Assembly (NCBI GenBank): GCA_938020445.1
Contig: CALIIC010000112.1
Location: 1 to 53,388, forward strand
Length of the DNA stretch: 53,388 nucleotides
Direction: 5' to 3'
Origin: an uncultured Flavobacteriaceae bacterium
GTDB taxonomy: Bacteria; Bacteroidota; Bacteroidia; Flavobacteriales; Flavobacteriaceae
Shown in pieces: positions 8,310 to 17,244 of the stretch; the first letter of the stretch is position 1; each line of letters opens with the position of its first letter. The notes under the pieces are model-generated. The model was not told where the DNA came from. It was given only the letters and a program-made list of their open reading frames with translations, and made no database searches. A program made the position numbers and the translations under genes.

Positions 8310-9845
8310 ATGCCGAAAATTAAAGGAAAGCTAGGAATACAAGATTTTTATAGTGTTATTTTTGAAGAAGAGTCCATAACGGTAGACGAAGCAGTGGTTG
8401 AGACCGCACAAGCAAGTTTTGATTTTCTAAAAGAATTCTCCAAAAACAAGATTATTTATGGTGTCAATACAGGTTTCGGTCCAATGGCCCAATACAAGAT
8501 AAAGGACTCCGAGACCATTCAATTGCAATACAATCTAATCCGCAGTCATGCCTCGGGTACTGGGAACCCCATTTCACCAAAATATGTGAAAGCGGCCATG
8601 CTTGCCCGTTTAAACACCCTAAGTCTAGGGAATTCGGGCGTACACACTTCCGTGATCGAAGTAATGACGGCCTTGATCAACAAAAATATTACGCCCTTGA
8701 TCTATGAACATGGTGGTGTAGGGGCCAGTGGCGACCTGGTACAGCTGGCACATTTGGCGTTGGTATTGATAGGCGAAGGAGAAGTATTTTACAAAGGGGA
8801 GCGCTTAACTACCAAGTCGGTGTTTGAAAAAGAAGGTATCGCGCCCATCAAAGTTGAGCTCCGAGAGGGGCTAGCATTGATCAACGGCACCTCGGTCATG
8901 ACGGGTATCGGTGTTGTAAACACCATTTATACCCGGCGCTTGTTAGAATGGATGATTTGCTGCTCCTCAGCTATCAACGAAATTGTTGAAGCGTATGATG
9001 ATCACCTAAGCCACGATCTTAACCAGACCAAAAAACACCTAGGGCAACGCGAGATCGCAAGGTCTATGCGAAGCCATCTTCAAGATAGTAACCTCACCCG
9101 AAAGAGGGAGCATCATTTGTATGTTGCCACAGATGAGGTGAAGGTCTTTGAAGAAAAAGTACAGGAGTATTATTCCCTGCGCTGTGTACCACAAATTTTA
9201 GGCCCGGTTTTAGATACCCTCAATGAAGTGGAACGCATCATGATCGAAGAAGTAAATTCTGCCAATGACAACCCTATCGTAGATGTTGCCAAGAAGAACG
9301 TATACCACGGCGGAAACTTCCACGGAGACTATGTTTCCCTTGAGATGGATAAACTTAAAATCGTAGTCACGAAGATGAGCATGTTGGCCGAAAGACAACT
9401 AAATTACCTACTCAACTCAAAATTAAATGATATTCTCCCCCCTTTTGTGAACCTTGGCACCTTAGGGCTTAACTTTGGCATGCAAGGGGTACAATTTACA
9501 GCGACCTCTACCACGGCCGAAAACCAAACGCTTTCGAATCCTATGTACGTGCATAGCATTCCGAATAACAATGACAACCAAGATATTGTCAGCATGGGTA
9601 CCAATGCCGCCCTTATGACCAAAAAAGTAATTGAAAATGCTTTCGAGGTCGTTGCCATTGAGATGATTACGGTCGTACAGGCCATTGAGTATCTTCAAGT
9701 ACAGGACAAAGTGTCTACCAAGACCCGAAAAATGTACGATGCGGTACGCAATATAGTTCCCCCTTTCAAAGAAGATGTGATTATGTATCCCTTTGTCAAT
9801 GCAGTAAAGAACTATATTATCAACCATCAAAATAAAAAATCATGA
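8310..9845 (+). CDS. Tyrosine ammonia-lyase (aromatic amino acid lyase, HAL/PAL family)
   Basis: A 511-residue MIO-dependent lyase, the normal length for bacterial histidine/tyrosine ammonia-lyases. The autocatalytic MIO triad Ala139-Ser140-Gly141 sits in GGVGASGDLVQLAHLA. Tyr50 in YGVNTGFG is the conserved catalytic tyrosine. The selectivity region reads RSHASGTG (Ser79-His80), a Ser-His pair also typical of histidine lyases, so sequence alone does not exclude histidine. Context decides: it heads a flexirubin cluster, and flavobacterial homologues in such clusters deaminate tyrosine to 4-coumarate, the aryl-polyene starter. The gene overlaps the next one by 4 bp (ATGA). Confidence 0.88.
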   Translation: MPKIKGKLGIQDFYSVIFEEESITVDEAVVETAQASFDFLKEFSKNKIIYGVNTGFGPMAQYKIKDSETIQLQYNLIRSHASGTGNPISPKYVKAAMLARLNTLSLGNSGVHTSVIEVMTALINKNITPLIYEHGGVGASGDLVQLAHLALVLIGEGEVFYKGERLTTKSVFEKEGIAPIKVELREGLALINGTSVMTGIGVVNTIYTRRLLEWMICCSSAINEIVEAYDDHLSHDLNQTKKHLGQREIARSMRSHLQDSNLTRKREHHLYVATDEVKVFEEKVQEYYSLRCVPQILGPVLDTLNEVERIMIEEVNSANDNPIVDVAKKNVYHGGNFHGDYVSLEMDKLKIVVTKMSMLAERQLNYLLNSKLNDILPPFVNLGTLGLNFGMQGVQFTATSTTAENQTLSNPMYVHSIPNNNDNQDIVSMGTNAALMTKKVIENAFEVVAIEMITVVQAIEYLQVQDKVSTKTRKMYDAVRNIVPPFKEDVIMYPFVNAVKNYIINHQNKKS

Positions 9846-10972
9846 ACAAATTTTACATTCTTTTTTTCACGATATTCTTAAGTACTTTTTCGGTATTTGG
9901 GCAAGAGATTGCGCTGGTAAGGGAAGGGGACCGTTTTGGATATATTGACCCTACCACCGCCTATGTAATCGAACCGACGTTCAAAGATGCCAAAAGCTTT
10001 TCTGATGGCTTGGCGGCGGCCGAACGGGACGATTTGTGGGGCTTTATCAATGCCTCAGGGGATTGGGCCATTCAACCACAATTCGAAAAAGTAAAGTATT
10101 TTAATTCGGGGATCGCCATGGTCAATAAAGATGGGGAATGGCAATACATTACCAAATCGGGATCCGTTTTGGAAACCCCGGCAGCGGATAAACTCTATGA
10201 CTTCAAGGATGGGGTTGCGATTTACAGAAAATTAGACAAAGTAGGTCTTATAGGAACGGATGGGAAACTAGTAGTCGAACCTATTTTCGAAACGATCAAG
10301 AAATTCAGAAATGGCCACGCCAAAGTACAAAAAGGAGTGTATTGGGGCATGATCAATAACAAAGGAGAATTCGTAGTCCCGGCAGAATTTGAAGAAATAG
10401 GAAATACGTATCACCCCAAAGGCGTCTTCGTAAAAAAGAATGGTGTTTTTGGTGTGTATGCCGATGGGAGCTTTCATCCGATCGACGGCGCCGATCGGGT
10501 TTGGAACTTTACGGGAGACTCCGGACTCACCTATGCCCGAAAAGAGAAAAAAGTAGGTTTTGTAAACAGCAAGGGAGAATGGGTGATCCCGCCGACCTTT
10601 GATAAAGCCAGGGCATTTTCCAATGGATTGGCGCCGGTCGCCAAAGGAAAACTATGGGGCTATATCAATCAAAAAGGTGAAATGGTCATTGAGAACAAGT
10701 ACCGCGATGCGGAAGTATTCTCGGCGAACGGGCTCGCACCGGTAAAGGAAAAACGATGGGGCTTTATTGATACCAGTGGCAACTTGGTAATTCCTATGGA
10801 ATACGATATTACGGCCGGACTAGCATTTTTAAGAGGTGCAGAACAGAAAGGTTTTAAAAACGGGTTGGCACGGGTAAAATCAAAAAAAGGATGGGGTTTT
10901 CTCGACAAAGACGGGAAACTGATTGGTGATAAATGGTTCGAAAATGCAGAACCCTTTGTAACGGTAAAATAG
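9842..10972 (+). CDS. Secreted WG-repeat protein
   Basis: A 376-residue exported protein with a signal peptide ending VFGQ near residue 21. The rest is a tandem array of WG repeats, each of the form (Y/W)G(F/Y)I(D/N)xxGxxVIxPxFxxAxxFxxGLAxV, at least eight copies, expected to fold into beta-hairpin units. The family has no enzyme activity that I know of and is thought to mediate binding. It overlaps the ammonia-lyase by 4 bp, so it is translated with the pigment enzymes, and it lies 69 bp before the ketoreductase. A role as periplasmic scaffold or pigment-binding protein is inference only. Confidence 0.88.
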   Translation: MNKFYILFFTIFLSTFSVFGQEIALVREGDRFGYIDPTTAYVIEPTFKDAKSFSDGLAAAERDDLWGFINASGDWAIQPQFEKVKYFNSGIAMVNKDGEWQYITKSGSVLETPAADKLYDFKDGVAIYRKLDKVGLIGTDGKLVVEPIFETIKKFRNGHAKVQKGVYWGMINNKGEFVVPAEFEEIGNTYHPKGVFVKKNGVFGVYADGSFHPIDGADRVWNFTGDSGLTYARKEKKVGFVNSKGEWVIPPTFDKARAFSNGLAPVAKGKLWGYINQKGEMVIENKYRDAEVFSANGLAPVKEKRWGFIDTSGNLVIPMEYDITAGLAFLRGAEQKGFKNGLARVKSKKGWGFLDKDGKLIGDKWFENAEPFVTVK

Positions 10973-11041
10973 CTTCAAAACCAGAACATTTCGGAGAAAT
11001 TGAACCAAGGTTCGCTTCCCTATATGTTCCCAAATAGTTTT

Positions 11042-11785
11042 ATGGAAGAAAAACAAAAATACGCTTTGGTAACAGGAGGGTCCCGTGGCATCGGGCGCGC
11101 CATTTGCGAACAATTGGCAAAAGACTTGGATTATACAATCCTGATTAACTATAACAGTAACAAAAGTGCAGCTGAGGAAACCTTACAGTTGGTCGAAGCG
11201 GCCGGTGGAAAAGGACAACTCCTTTGTTTTGATGTGGCAGATGCGGATGCGGTAAAAACAGCTTTGGAAGACTGGCATGAAACACATAAGACAGGTGTAA
11301 TAGAAGTCGTGGTAAACAATGCGGGCATCACCAAAGATGGCCTCTTTATGTGGATGACGCCCGAAGATTGGTCGAAAGTAATCAATACCAGTCTTAACGG
11401 GTTTTACAATGTTACCAACGCACTGATTCAAAAACTCCTTGTCAATAAATACGGTAGAATCATCAATATGGTGTCTGTATCGGGGCTAAAAGGCACCCCC
11501 GGCCAGACCAATTATTCCGCTGCAAAAGGGGCCGTTATTGGAGCAACCAAGGCGCTTGCACAAGAAGTTGCAAAAAGAAACGTTACTGTAAATGCCGTAG
11601 CACCCGGATTTATCAAAACCGATATGACCAGTGAGCTGAATGAGCAAGAGCTAAAGAAAATGGTACCGGCGAACCGCTTCGGAAAAGCAGAGGAAGTGGC
11701 ACATTTGGTATCGTTTTTGGCTTCTTCGAAATCGTCATACATTACGGGCGAGATAATCAATATCAACGGCGGTATTTATTCTTAA
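11042..11785 (+). CDS. 3-oxoacyl-ACP reductase (FabG-like SDR) of polyene synthesis
   Basis: A 247-residue short-chain dehydrogenase. I use the ATG at 11042 (MEEKQKYALVTGG) and not the upstream TTG at 11000, because the Rossmann strand begins right after it. Cofactor motif GGSRGIG, structural NNAGIT, catalytic Ser followed by YSAAK, and C-terminal NINGG are all present. It would reduce the beta-ketoacyl-ACP made by the nearby ketosynthases with NADPH, as ApeQ does in aryl-polyene pathways. The ketosynthase follows 17 bp downstream. A housekeeping fabG role is less likely given the context. Confidence 0.9.
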   Translation: MEEKQKYALVTGGSRGIGRAICEQLAKDLDYTILINYNSNKSAAEETLQLVEAAGGKGQLLCFDVADADAVKTALEDWHETHKTGVIEVVVNNAGITKDGLFMWMTPEDWSKVINTSLNGFYNVTNALIQKLLVNKYGRIINMVSVSGLKGTPGQTNYSAAKGAVIGATKALAQEVAKRNVTVNAVAPGFIKTDMTSELNEQELKKMVPANRFGKAEEVAHLVSFLASSKSSYITGEIININGGIYS

Positions 11786-11802
11786 AAAACCGATTGGGGC
11801 TT

Positions 11803-13020
11803 ATGAAGAGAGTTGTAATTACGGGAATGGGTATTTATTCATGCATCGGCAAGAATCTTGACGAAGTGAAAACCTCTTTGTACGAGGGCCGTTCCGGTAT
11901 TGTATATGACCAAGAAAGAGCTGATTTCGGGTACCGCTCCCCGCTTACAGGGGCGGTAGATGCCCCCGAACTAAAACCATTTCTCACAAGAAGACAACGC
12001 ATTAGTATGGGCGAAGAGGCGCAATATGCGTATGTCGCCACCTTAGAAGCCCTTCAAAATGCAAAAATAGACCAGGAGTATTTGAACGCCAACGAAGTGG
12101 GTATTTTGTATGGAAATGACAGTACCGCGCGCTCGGTAATAGAGTCTATTGACGTTATGCGAGCGAAGAAGGATACCACTTTAGTGGGATCGGGCGCCAT
12201 TTTCAAGGCCATGAATTCAACGGTCACCATGAATTTGTCAACTATTTTTAAGTTGCGCGGAGTCAACTTTACCATCAGTGCCGCCTGTGCCAGCGGATCT
12301 CATTCGATAGGTACCGCCTACCACTTGATCAAAAGTGGTTTACAAGAGTGCATCATCGCCGGTGGAGCACAAGAAATCAACCACCTGGCAATGGGTAGTT
12401 TTGATGGCTTGGGGGTTTTTGCCATGAATGAAACCACTCCCGAAAAAGCTTCTCGCCCCTTTGACAAAGACCGCAATGGGCTGGTGCCTAGTGGGGGCGC
12501 GGCATCACTGGTACTCGAGAGCTATGAATCGGCCATAAAACGAGGCGCTCCTATTTTAGGAGAAATTATTGGGTATGGCTTTTCTTCCAATGGCGATCAT
12601 ATTTCTACCCCGAACGTTGAAGGCCCCTCCCGAGCGATGACCCGGGCATTGGACCAGGCGAATATACATGCTGCCGATGTCGACTACGTAAACGCGCACG
12701 CGACTTCTACTCCCGTAGGCGATGCAAATGAAGCAATGGCCATTTTGGAAGTGTTCAAAGAAGGAAACCCTTACGTAAGCTCTACCAAATCGATGACCGG
12801 TCATGAATGTTGGATGGCAGGGGCAAGCGAGGTCATCTACTCGATGCTTATGATGCGCGATTCGTTTATCGCCCCGAACATTAATCTGGAAAATCCTGAT
12901 GAAGTATCGGCCAATCTTAACATAGTTAAGAAAACCTTAAATAAAAAAATTGACGTATTTTTGTCAAATTCATTCGGATTTGGAGGTACAAATTCCGCTT
13001 TGATTATTAAAAAATGCTAG
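11803..13020 (+). CDS. Beta-ketoacyl-ACP synthase (FabF/FabB type)
   Basis: A 405-residue ketosynthase starting at the ATG 11803 (MKRVVITGMG), preferred to the TTG at 11794. The catalytic triad is complete: Cys162 in SAACASGSHS, His in NAHATSTP, and His in GHECWMAGAS. It joins malonyl-ACP to acyl-ACP by decarboxylative condensation. The ACP gene follows after a 6-bp gap, so the pair is likely made together. Flexirubin pathways need separate condensing enzymes for the aryl polyene and for the fatty precursors of the dialkylresorcinol; which branch this one serves is not visible. Confidence 0.9.
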   Translation: MKRVVITGMGIYSCIGKNLDEVKTSLYEGRSGIVYDQERADFGYRSPLTGAVDAPELKPFLTRRQRISMGEEAQYAYVATLEALQNAKIDQEYLNANEVGILYGNDSTARSVIESIDVMRAKKDTTLVGSGAIFKAMNSTVTMNLSTIFKLRGVNFTISAACASGSHSIGTAYHLIKSGLQECIIAGGAQEINHLAMGSFDGLGVFAMNETTPEKASRPFDKDRNGLVPSGGAASLVLESYESAIKRGAPILGEIIGYGFSSNGDHISTPNVEGPSRAMTRALDQANIHAADVDYVNAHATSTPVGDANEAMAILEVFKEGNPYVSSTKSMTGHECWMAGASEVIYSMLMMRDSFIAPNINLENPDEVSANLNIVKKTLNKKIDVFLSNSFGFGGTNSALIIKKC

Positions 13021-13026
13021 TAAAAG

Positions 13027-13275
13027 ATGATAATGACCAAACAAGTTATTGTTGAAAAGATTGATGCATTCCTCATCGACGAATTTGAGGTCGATTCAGA
13101 AGAACTGACCCCAGGTGCAAACCTTAAGGAATCGGTAGGTCTTGATAGTTTAGATTTTGTTGACCTGGTAGTGGCCGTTGAGAGTAACTTTGGCGTAAAA
13201 TTAGTCGGAGATGACTTTGTCAATATTGTTACATTACAGGATTTCTACGATTTGATCGAAAGTAAACTGGACTGA
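13027..13275 (+). CDS. Acyl carrier protein (first of two)
   Basis: An 82-residue ACP with the phosphopantetheine site Ser41 in VGLDSLDFVDL, acidic overall as usual. Start may be 13027 or the second ATG at 13033 (MTKQVIVEKI); both keep the domain intact. It sits directly after a ketosynthase and before the LpxL-like acyltransferase, so it likely carries the growing chain or the starter in pigment synthesis. Confidence 0.92.
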   Translation: MIMTKQVIVEKIDAFLIDEFEVDSEELTPGANLKESVGLDSLDFVDLVVAVESNFGVKLVGDDFVNIVTLQDFYDLIESKLD

Positions 13276-13296
13276 CCCTCCAAACAACACCAATGA

Positions 13297-14184
13297 ATGG
13301 CAGCGGAGTGGGAAGGAAAATCCAGAGGTACGGTCTTAGGGTATAAGATTTATATTTTCTTCATTAAGTACCTTGGCTTAAACGCTTCCTATTTTCTATT
13401 GAATTTTGTGGTGCTTTATTTTTGCTTCTTTTCTTCGAAAAGTACCAAAGCGATTTATAGTTATCTTAAAAACCGACAGGGGTATTCTGCCCTAAAGAGT
13501 TTTTTTAATATTTACAAAAGTTACTATCGATTTGGGCAAACACTCATAGACAAGACAGCCATTTCAGCAGGTTTCAAAGACCGGTTCACCTATGAGTTCG
13601 ATGGGATCGAAAAAATCGAACAACTGCTTGAACAAAAACGTGGCGGTATCTTGCTGAGCGCTCATGTGGGAAACTTTGAAGTAGCCGAGTTCTTTTTAGA
13701 GGATGTCAATGCCATTAACAGTATTAGTCTTGTCACTTGGGACCAAGAACACCGGAAGATCAAGGAATATATGGAGAGCGTCACCTCCAAATCGGACATC
13801 AAGTTTATCTTGATTAAAGATGATATGTCGCATATCTTCGAAATACACCAGGCGATTAGCAAAGGCGAACTAGTTTGTTTCACTGGGGATCGCTATATTG
13901 AAGGCAGTAAATTTCTCGAAGAAACGTTTATGGGTGCCACGGCCCAATTTCCGATGGGGCCTTATTTATTGGCTTCAAAGTTAAAAGTTCCCGTACTTTT
14001 TGTGTACGTTATGAAAGAATCAAAAAAACATTACCATCTTTACGCTAGGAGTATTGAAGTAAAACGTGGTGATGCGCAAGGTATTTTAAAGGCCTATACC
14101 CAGAATTTGGAATGGATCTTAAAAAAATACCCGCTACAATGGTTCAACTACTTTGATTTTTGGAATGATAATAAAAGTAAATGA
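13297..14184 (+). CDS. LpxL/HtrB-like lysophospholipid-type acyltransferase
   Basis: A 295-residue protein of the bacterial lipid A acyltransferase family (LABLAT). An N-terminal hydrophobic segment (about residues 17-46) anchors it to the inner membrane. The catalytic motif H-x4-E is seen as HVGNFE (His123, Glu128), followed by a central GDRYIEGS segment and a PMGPYLLA stretch. Family members move acyl chains from ACP to a lipid acceptor. Aryl-polyene clusters usually encode one, so the substrate is probably a pigment-related acyl-ACP and not lipid A. It overlaps DarA by 4 bp. It is one of three candidates in this cluster for making the pigment ester. Confidence 0.85.
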   Translation: MAAEWEGKSRGTVLGYKIYIFFIKYLGLNASYFLLNFVVLYFCFFSSKSTKAIYSYLKNRQGYSALKSFFNIYKSYYRFGQTLIDKTAISAGFKDRFTYEFDGIEKIEQLLEQKRGGILLSAHVGNFEVAEFFLEDVNAINSISLVTWDQEHRKIKEYMESVTSKSDIKFILIKDDMSHIFEIHQAISKGELVCFTGDRYIEGSKFLEETFMGATAQFPMGPYLLASKLKVPVLFVYVMKESKKHYHLYARSIEVKRGDAQGILKAYTQNLEWILKKYPLQWFNYFDFWNDNKSK

Positions 14185-15101
14185 AAGAAGTTTTAGTAGT
14201 CTACTATTCCCAAACGGGACAGCTGTTAGATATCATTAACAACATTGTCGCGCCCTTGAAGGACGAAAATACCAACATTACCTACCACCAGATCATCCCA
14301 GAAAAACCATTCCCATTTCCCTGGAAAGAAGAGGTATTTATAAACGCATTTCCTGAATCGTACCTGCAAATACCCACACCTATAAACAGCCCGGATGCCA
14401 CCCTAATGGCTAAAAAGTACGATTTGGTAGTATTGGGACACCAAGTATGGTATTTGACCCCATCGGTACCGCTCAATTCATTTCTTAAATCAGACGCTGC
14501 AAAAATAATACTGAACAACACCCCTGTTATCACGGTGATCGGTGCGCGAAACATGTGGTATCAATCTCAAGAAAAAGTAAAACGCCTACTGGTAGATTGC
14601 AAGGCAAAACTAGTTGGTAATATTGCCTTGATCGATAGACACTTGAACCATGTAAGTGTCATCACTATTCAACACTGGATGCTACGTGGAAGAAAAGACC
14701 GTTATCTTGGTATTTTTCCCAGACCGGGCGTCTCGGACAAAGACATCCAAGAGGCAACCAAATTCGGTGCGCCCATTAAAGAAGCGTTGCAATCGGGAAC
14801 CTTTGAAAACCTTCAAAAAGAACTCCTGCTACTGGGTGCCGTAAAGATCAACCCATCACTGATCCCTACCGACAAACGCGGTAATGTTATTTTCTCAAAA
14901 TGGGCCGCGTTGATTATGAAAAAAAGCAAGTCGGGCGCAGCAGTGAGAAAACGGTGGCTCACCGTTTTCAAATACTATCTACAATTTACGATATGGATTA
15001 TTGCACCTATCCTTTTTATTGTATTTTTGCTGTCATATATTCCTTTTTATCGCAAGATTCAAAAGGATATCGCATATTATTCCTCCGTAGACCTGAGGTA
15101 G
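14181..15101 (+). CDS. darA: Dialkylresorcinol condensing enzyme DarA
   Basis: A 306-residue protein that I recognise by length, context and its position directly before a DarB-like ketosynthase. In characterised dar systems DarA joins and cyclises a DarB-derived beta-ketoacyl unit with a second acyl unit to a cyclohexanedione, later aromatised to a 2,5-dialkylresorcinol. The N-terminus VLVVYYSQTGQLLDII looks like a flavodoxin-fold phosphate loop. A hydrophobic helix near the C-terminus (about residues 268-292) could tie it to the membrane. It overlaps the upstream acyltransferase by 4 bp. The assignment rests on family memory without a search. Confidence 0.78.
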   Translation: MKEVLVVYYSQTGQLLDIINNIVAPLKDENTNITYHQIIPEKPFPFPWKEEVFINAFPESYLQIPTPINSPDATLMAKKYDLVVLGHQVWYLTPSVPLNSFLKSDAAKIILNNTPVITVIGARNMWYQSQEKVKRLLVDCKAKLVGNIALIDRHLNHVSVITIQHWMLRGRKDRYLGIFPRPGVSDKDIQEATKFGAPIKEALQSGTFENLQKELLLLGAVKINPSLIPTDKRGNVIFSKWAALIMKKSKSGAAVRKRWLTVFKYYLQFTIWIIAPILFIVFLLSYIPFYRKIQKDIAYYSSVDLR

Positions 15102-15198
15102 CCAAATACAAGTGAAATAGCAAAATAAAAAGCCCAAACAACCCTAGAAGTCAAAAGAGTTTCTATCGATTTCCCCTGACCAATTGGGACAATACTAT

Positions 15199-16332
15199 AT
15201 GAAAGACGTCTATATAACCAAAATAGCTAAGTTCTTACCAAACGAGCCTGTAGGAAATGACAAAATCGAGGAAAGGCTTGGTATCATTAACGGGAAACCT
15301 TCCAGAGCAAAACACATTGTGCTTAGAAGCAATAAAATCAAAACCCGTTATTTTGCCATTGATGAGGATGGTGCAGTTACGCACAATAATGCCCAACTTA
15401 CCGAAAAAGCCATTCGTAATTTAGAGGATGACCATTTTTCTTTGGAGGAAGCGCAGCTATTGTCTTGTGGAACTTCGACACCGGATCACCTTTTACCTTC
15501 TCACGCCGCTATGGTTCATGGCCAGTTAAAAAATGGCAATATGGAAATCAATTCGGCCTCGGGAGTCTGTTGTTCGGGTATGAGTGCTCTTAAGTATGGA
15601 TACATGTCATTGCGTTCTGGACAGCATCAAAAAGCGATCTGTACGGGTTCAGAAAGATCGTCCGCATTAACAAGGTCGCAAATGTTCGAGGAAGAAGCGG
15701 CCCACCTTGAAGAATTAGAAAACAACCCTATCGTAGCATTCGAAAAGGATTTTCTTAGATGGATGCTTTCCGATGGTGCAGGAGCCGTTCTACTTGAGAC
15801 AGCGCCAAGAGGAGATATTTCGCTAAAAATTGAATGGATCGAAGGCTTTTCCTATGCACATGAAATGGAAACCTGTATGTATGCAGGTGGCGAAAAAATG
15901 GAAGACGGGGAATTGAAATCCTGGACCGAATACCCCGGTGATGAACGGAACCAAAAATCTGTCTTTGCCATTAAACAAGATGTCAAATTGTTAGGCGCAA
16001 ATATTCTTATAAAAGCAGCGGATAGCTTAAAAAAAGCGTATACAAAACACAACATAAGCCCCGATGATATCGATTATTTTCTTCCACACATCTCAAGTTA
16101 TTTTTTCAAACAAGGATTTCACGATGAAATGGAAAAAAGTGGTATTGGGGTTCCATTTGACAAATGGTTCTTGAACCTTGAAAAAGTAGGAAATATAGGA
16201 GCGGCTTCCATATATATTATGTTGGAAGAATTGATGAATTCCGGCACCTTGAAAAAAGGGGATAACATATTGTTATTTGTTCCTGAAAGTAGCAGATTTT
16301 CGTACATACATACGTACCTGACCGTGCATTGA
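15199..16332 (+). CDS. darB: Dialkylresorcinol ketosynthase DarB (KASIII-like)
   Basis: A 377-residue FabH-fold ketosynthase; the ATG at 15199 (MKDVYITKIAKFLPN) is preferred to the TTG at 15184. Nucleophile Cys125 lies in GVCCSGMSA, the His in LPHISSYF, and the Asn in GNIGAASIY, so the KASIII Cys-His-Asn set is complete. DarB supplies the beta-ketoacyl intermediate that DarA condenses. The 97-bp gap after darA shows no promoter I trust. Its stop overlaps the start of the next gene (TGATG), which implies coupled translation. Confidence 0.85.
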   Translation: MKDVYITKIAKFLPNEPVGNDKIEERLGIINGKPSRAKHIVLRSNKIKTRYFAIDEDGAVTHNNAQLTEKAIRNLEDDHFSLEEAQLLSCGTSTPDHLLPSHAAMVHGQLKNGNMEINSASGVCCSGMSALKYGYMSLRSGQHQKAICTGSERSSALTRSQMFEEEAAHLEELENNPIVAFEKDFLRWMLSDGAGAVLLETAPRGDISLKIEWIEGFSYAHEMETCMYAGGEKMEDGELKSWTEYPGDERNQKSVFAIKQDVKLLGANILIKAADSLKKAYTKHNISPDDIDYFLPHISSYFFKQGFHDEMEKSGIGVPFDKWFLNLEKVGNIGAASIYIMLEELMNSGTLKKGDNILLFVPESSRFSYIHTYLTVH

Positions 16333-16769
16333 TGAATCTCCTCGAAAAACCCATTACGGACCGTACGCTTTTAGAGGGCCTTGTGCCGCAGAAACGGCCT
16401 TTCGTTATGGTAGATAAATTGTTTTATTTTTCCGACACCAAAATCGTATCGGGTTTTAAGATCCCCCTTGATAATCTTTTCACTTTTGAGAATCATTTTT
16501 TAGCGCCCGGTTTAATTGAAAACATGGCGCAAACAGTAGCGCTGCATACCGGATATAAATACTACCTAAATCAACAAGAAGCTCCCGTAGGCTATATCGG
16601 CGCAATCAAAAAAGCAATAGTACATTCACTGCCCCGGGCGGGTGCTGAATTAGAAACGACCGTGGAAATTCTTCATGACATCATGGGCATAACATTAGTG
16701 GCTGCCCACGTTCGCTGTGATGGAAAATTACTTGCGGAAAGCGAAATGAAAACAGCCTTGGCAACTTAA
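16332..16769 (+). CDS. Hot-dog 3-hydroxyacyl-ACP dehydratase (FabZ-like), first
   Basis: A 145-residue FabZ-like protein starting at the ATG 16332, one base into the darB stop. Its motif ENHFLAPGLIENMAQ gives the catalytic His55 and Glu63; four residues are missing compared with HFPGxPxxPGVLxxEAMAQ of FabZ. It should dehydrate 3-hydroxyacyl-ACP to enoyl-ACP, the step that leaves each polyene double bond because no enoyl reductase is present. It is followed without gap by a second related gene; such pairs recall ApeI and ApeP of aryl-polyene clusters. Confidence 0.82.
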   Translation: MNLLEKPITDRTLLEGLVPQKRPFVMVDKLFYFSDTKIVSGFKIPLDNLFTFENHFLAPGLIENMAQTVALHTGYKYYLNQQEAPVGYIGAIKKAIVHSLPRAGAELETTVEILHDIMGITLVAAHVRCDGKLLAESEMKTALAT

Positions 16770-17234
16770 GTGGAACAGGTGCGACGCAACATAGAAATCC
16801 AAAAATACCTTCCCCACCGGGAACCCATGCTCATGACCAGTAGCATGCCTTTCCTAGACTCAAATTCGGTCGAAACTTATTTTGACATCGAACCTGGCTG
16901 TATATTTCTAAAAAACGACCATCTTTCAGAACCCGGCCTTATCGAAAACGCGGCCCAGAGCTGCGCAGCGATTGTTGCACAAAGCTATGTTGTCAAAAAA
17001 GAATCCGATGAAGTCATAGGAAAAGTCATTGCCTATATCAGTGCCATCAAAAAAGTGAAGATTTTTGATTTACCAGCTGTAAACGAGCGCATCATTACCA
17101 AAGGAAAGTTAATTTCTAGGTTTGATGACACCAATTTTAGCCTTTGTACAATGGAAGCTAGTACTTTTAGAAAAGAAGAATTAATCGTAGCTTGTACTTT
17201 CAACTTTTTAATACATGGGATAGACCCACGCTAA
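16770..17234 (+). CDS. Hot-dog 3-hydroxyacyl-ACP dehydratase-like protein, second
   Basis: A 154-residue hot-dog protein with a GTG start that directly abuts the previous stop codon. It opens with YLPHREPMLM, the typical dehydratase N-terminus, and carries DHLSEPGLIENAAQS with His51 and Glu59 in the catalytic positions. It resembles the preceding gene in the core motif but differs elsewhere, so the two may form a heterodimer or act on different chain lengths. No other start fits better. Confidence 0.8.
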   Translation: MEQVRRNIEIQKYLPHREPMLMTSSMPFLDSNSVETYFDIEPGCIFLKNDHLSEPGLIENAAQSCAAIVAQSYVVKKESDEVIGKVIAYISAIKKVKIFDLPAVNERIITKGKLISRFDDTNFSLCTMEASTFRKEELIVACTFNFLIHGIDPR

Positions 17235-17244
17235 TACAGAACCG

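Noticed and set aside
9462-9830. 122-codon minus-strand frame inside the ammonia-lyase gene
   Set aside because: Antisense shadow of a conserved enzyme; no homology pattern.
15102-15198. Possible promoter between darA and darB
   Set aside because: No TAnnTTTG or TTG pair at fitting distance was found in the 97-bp gap.
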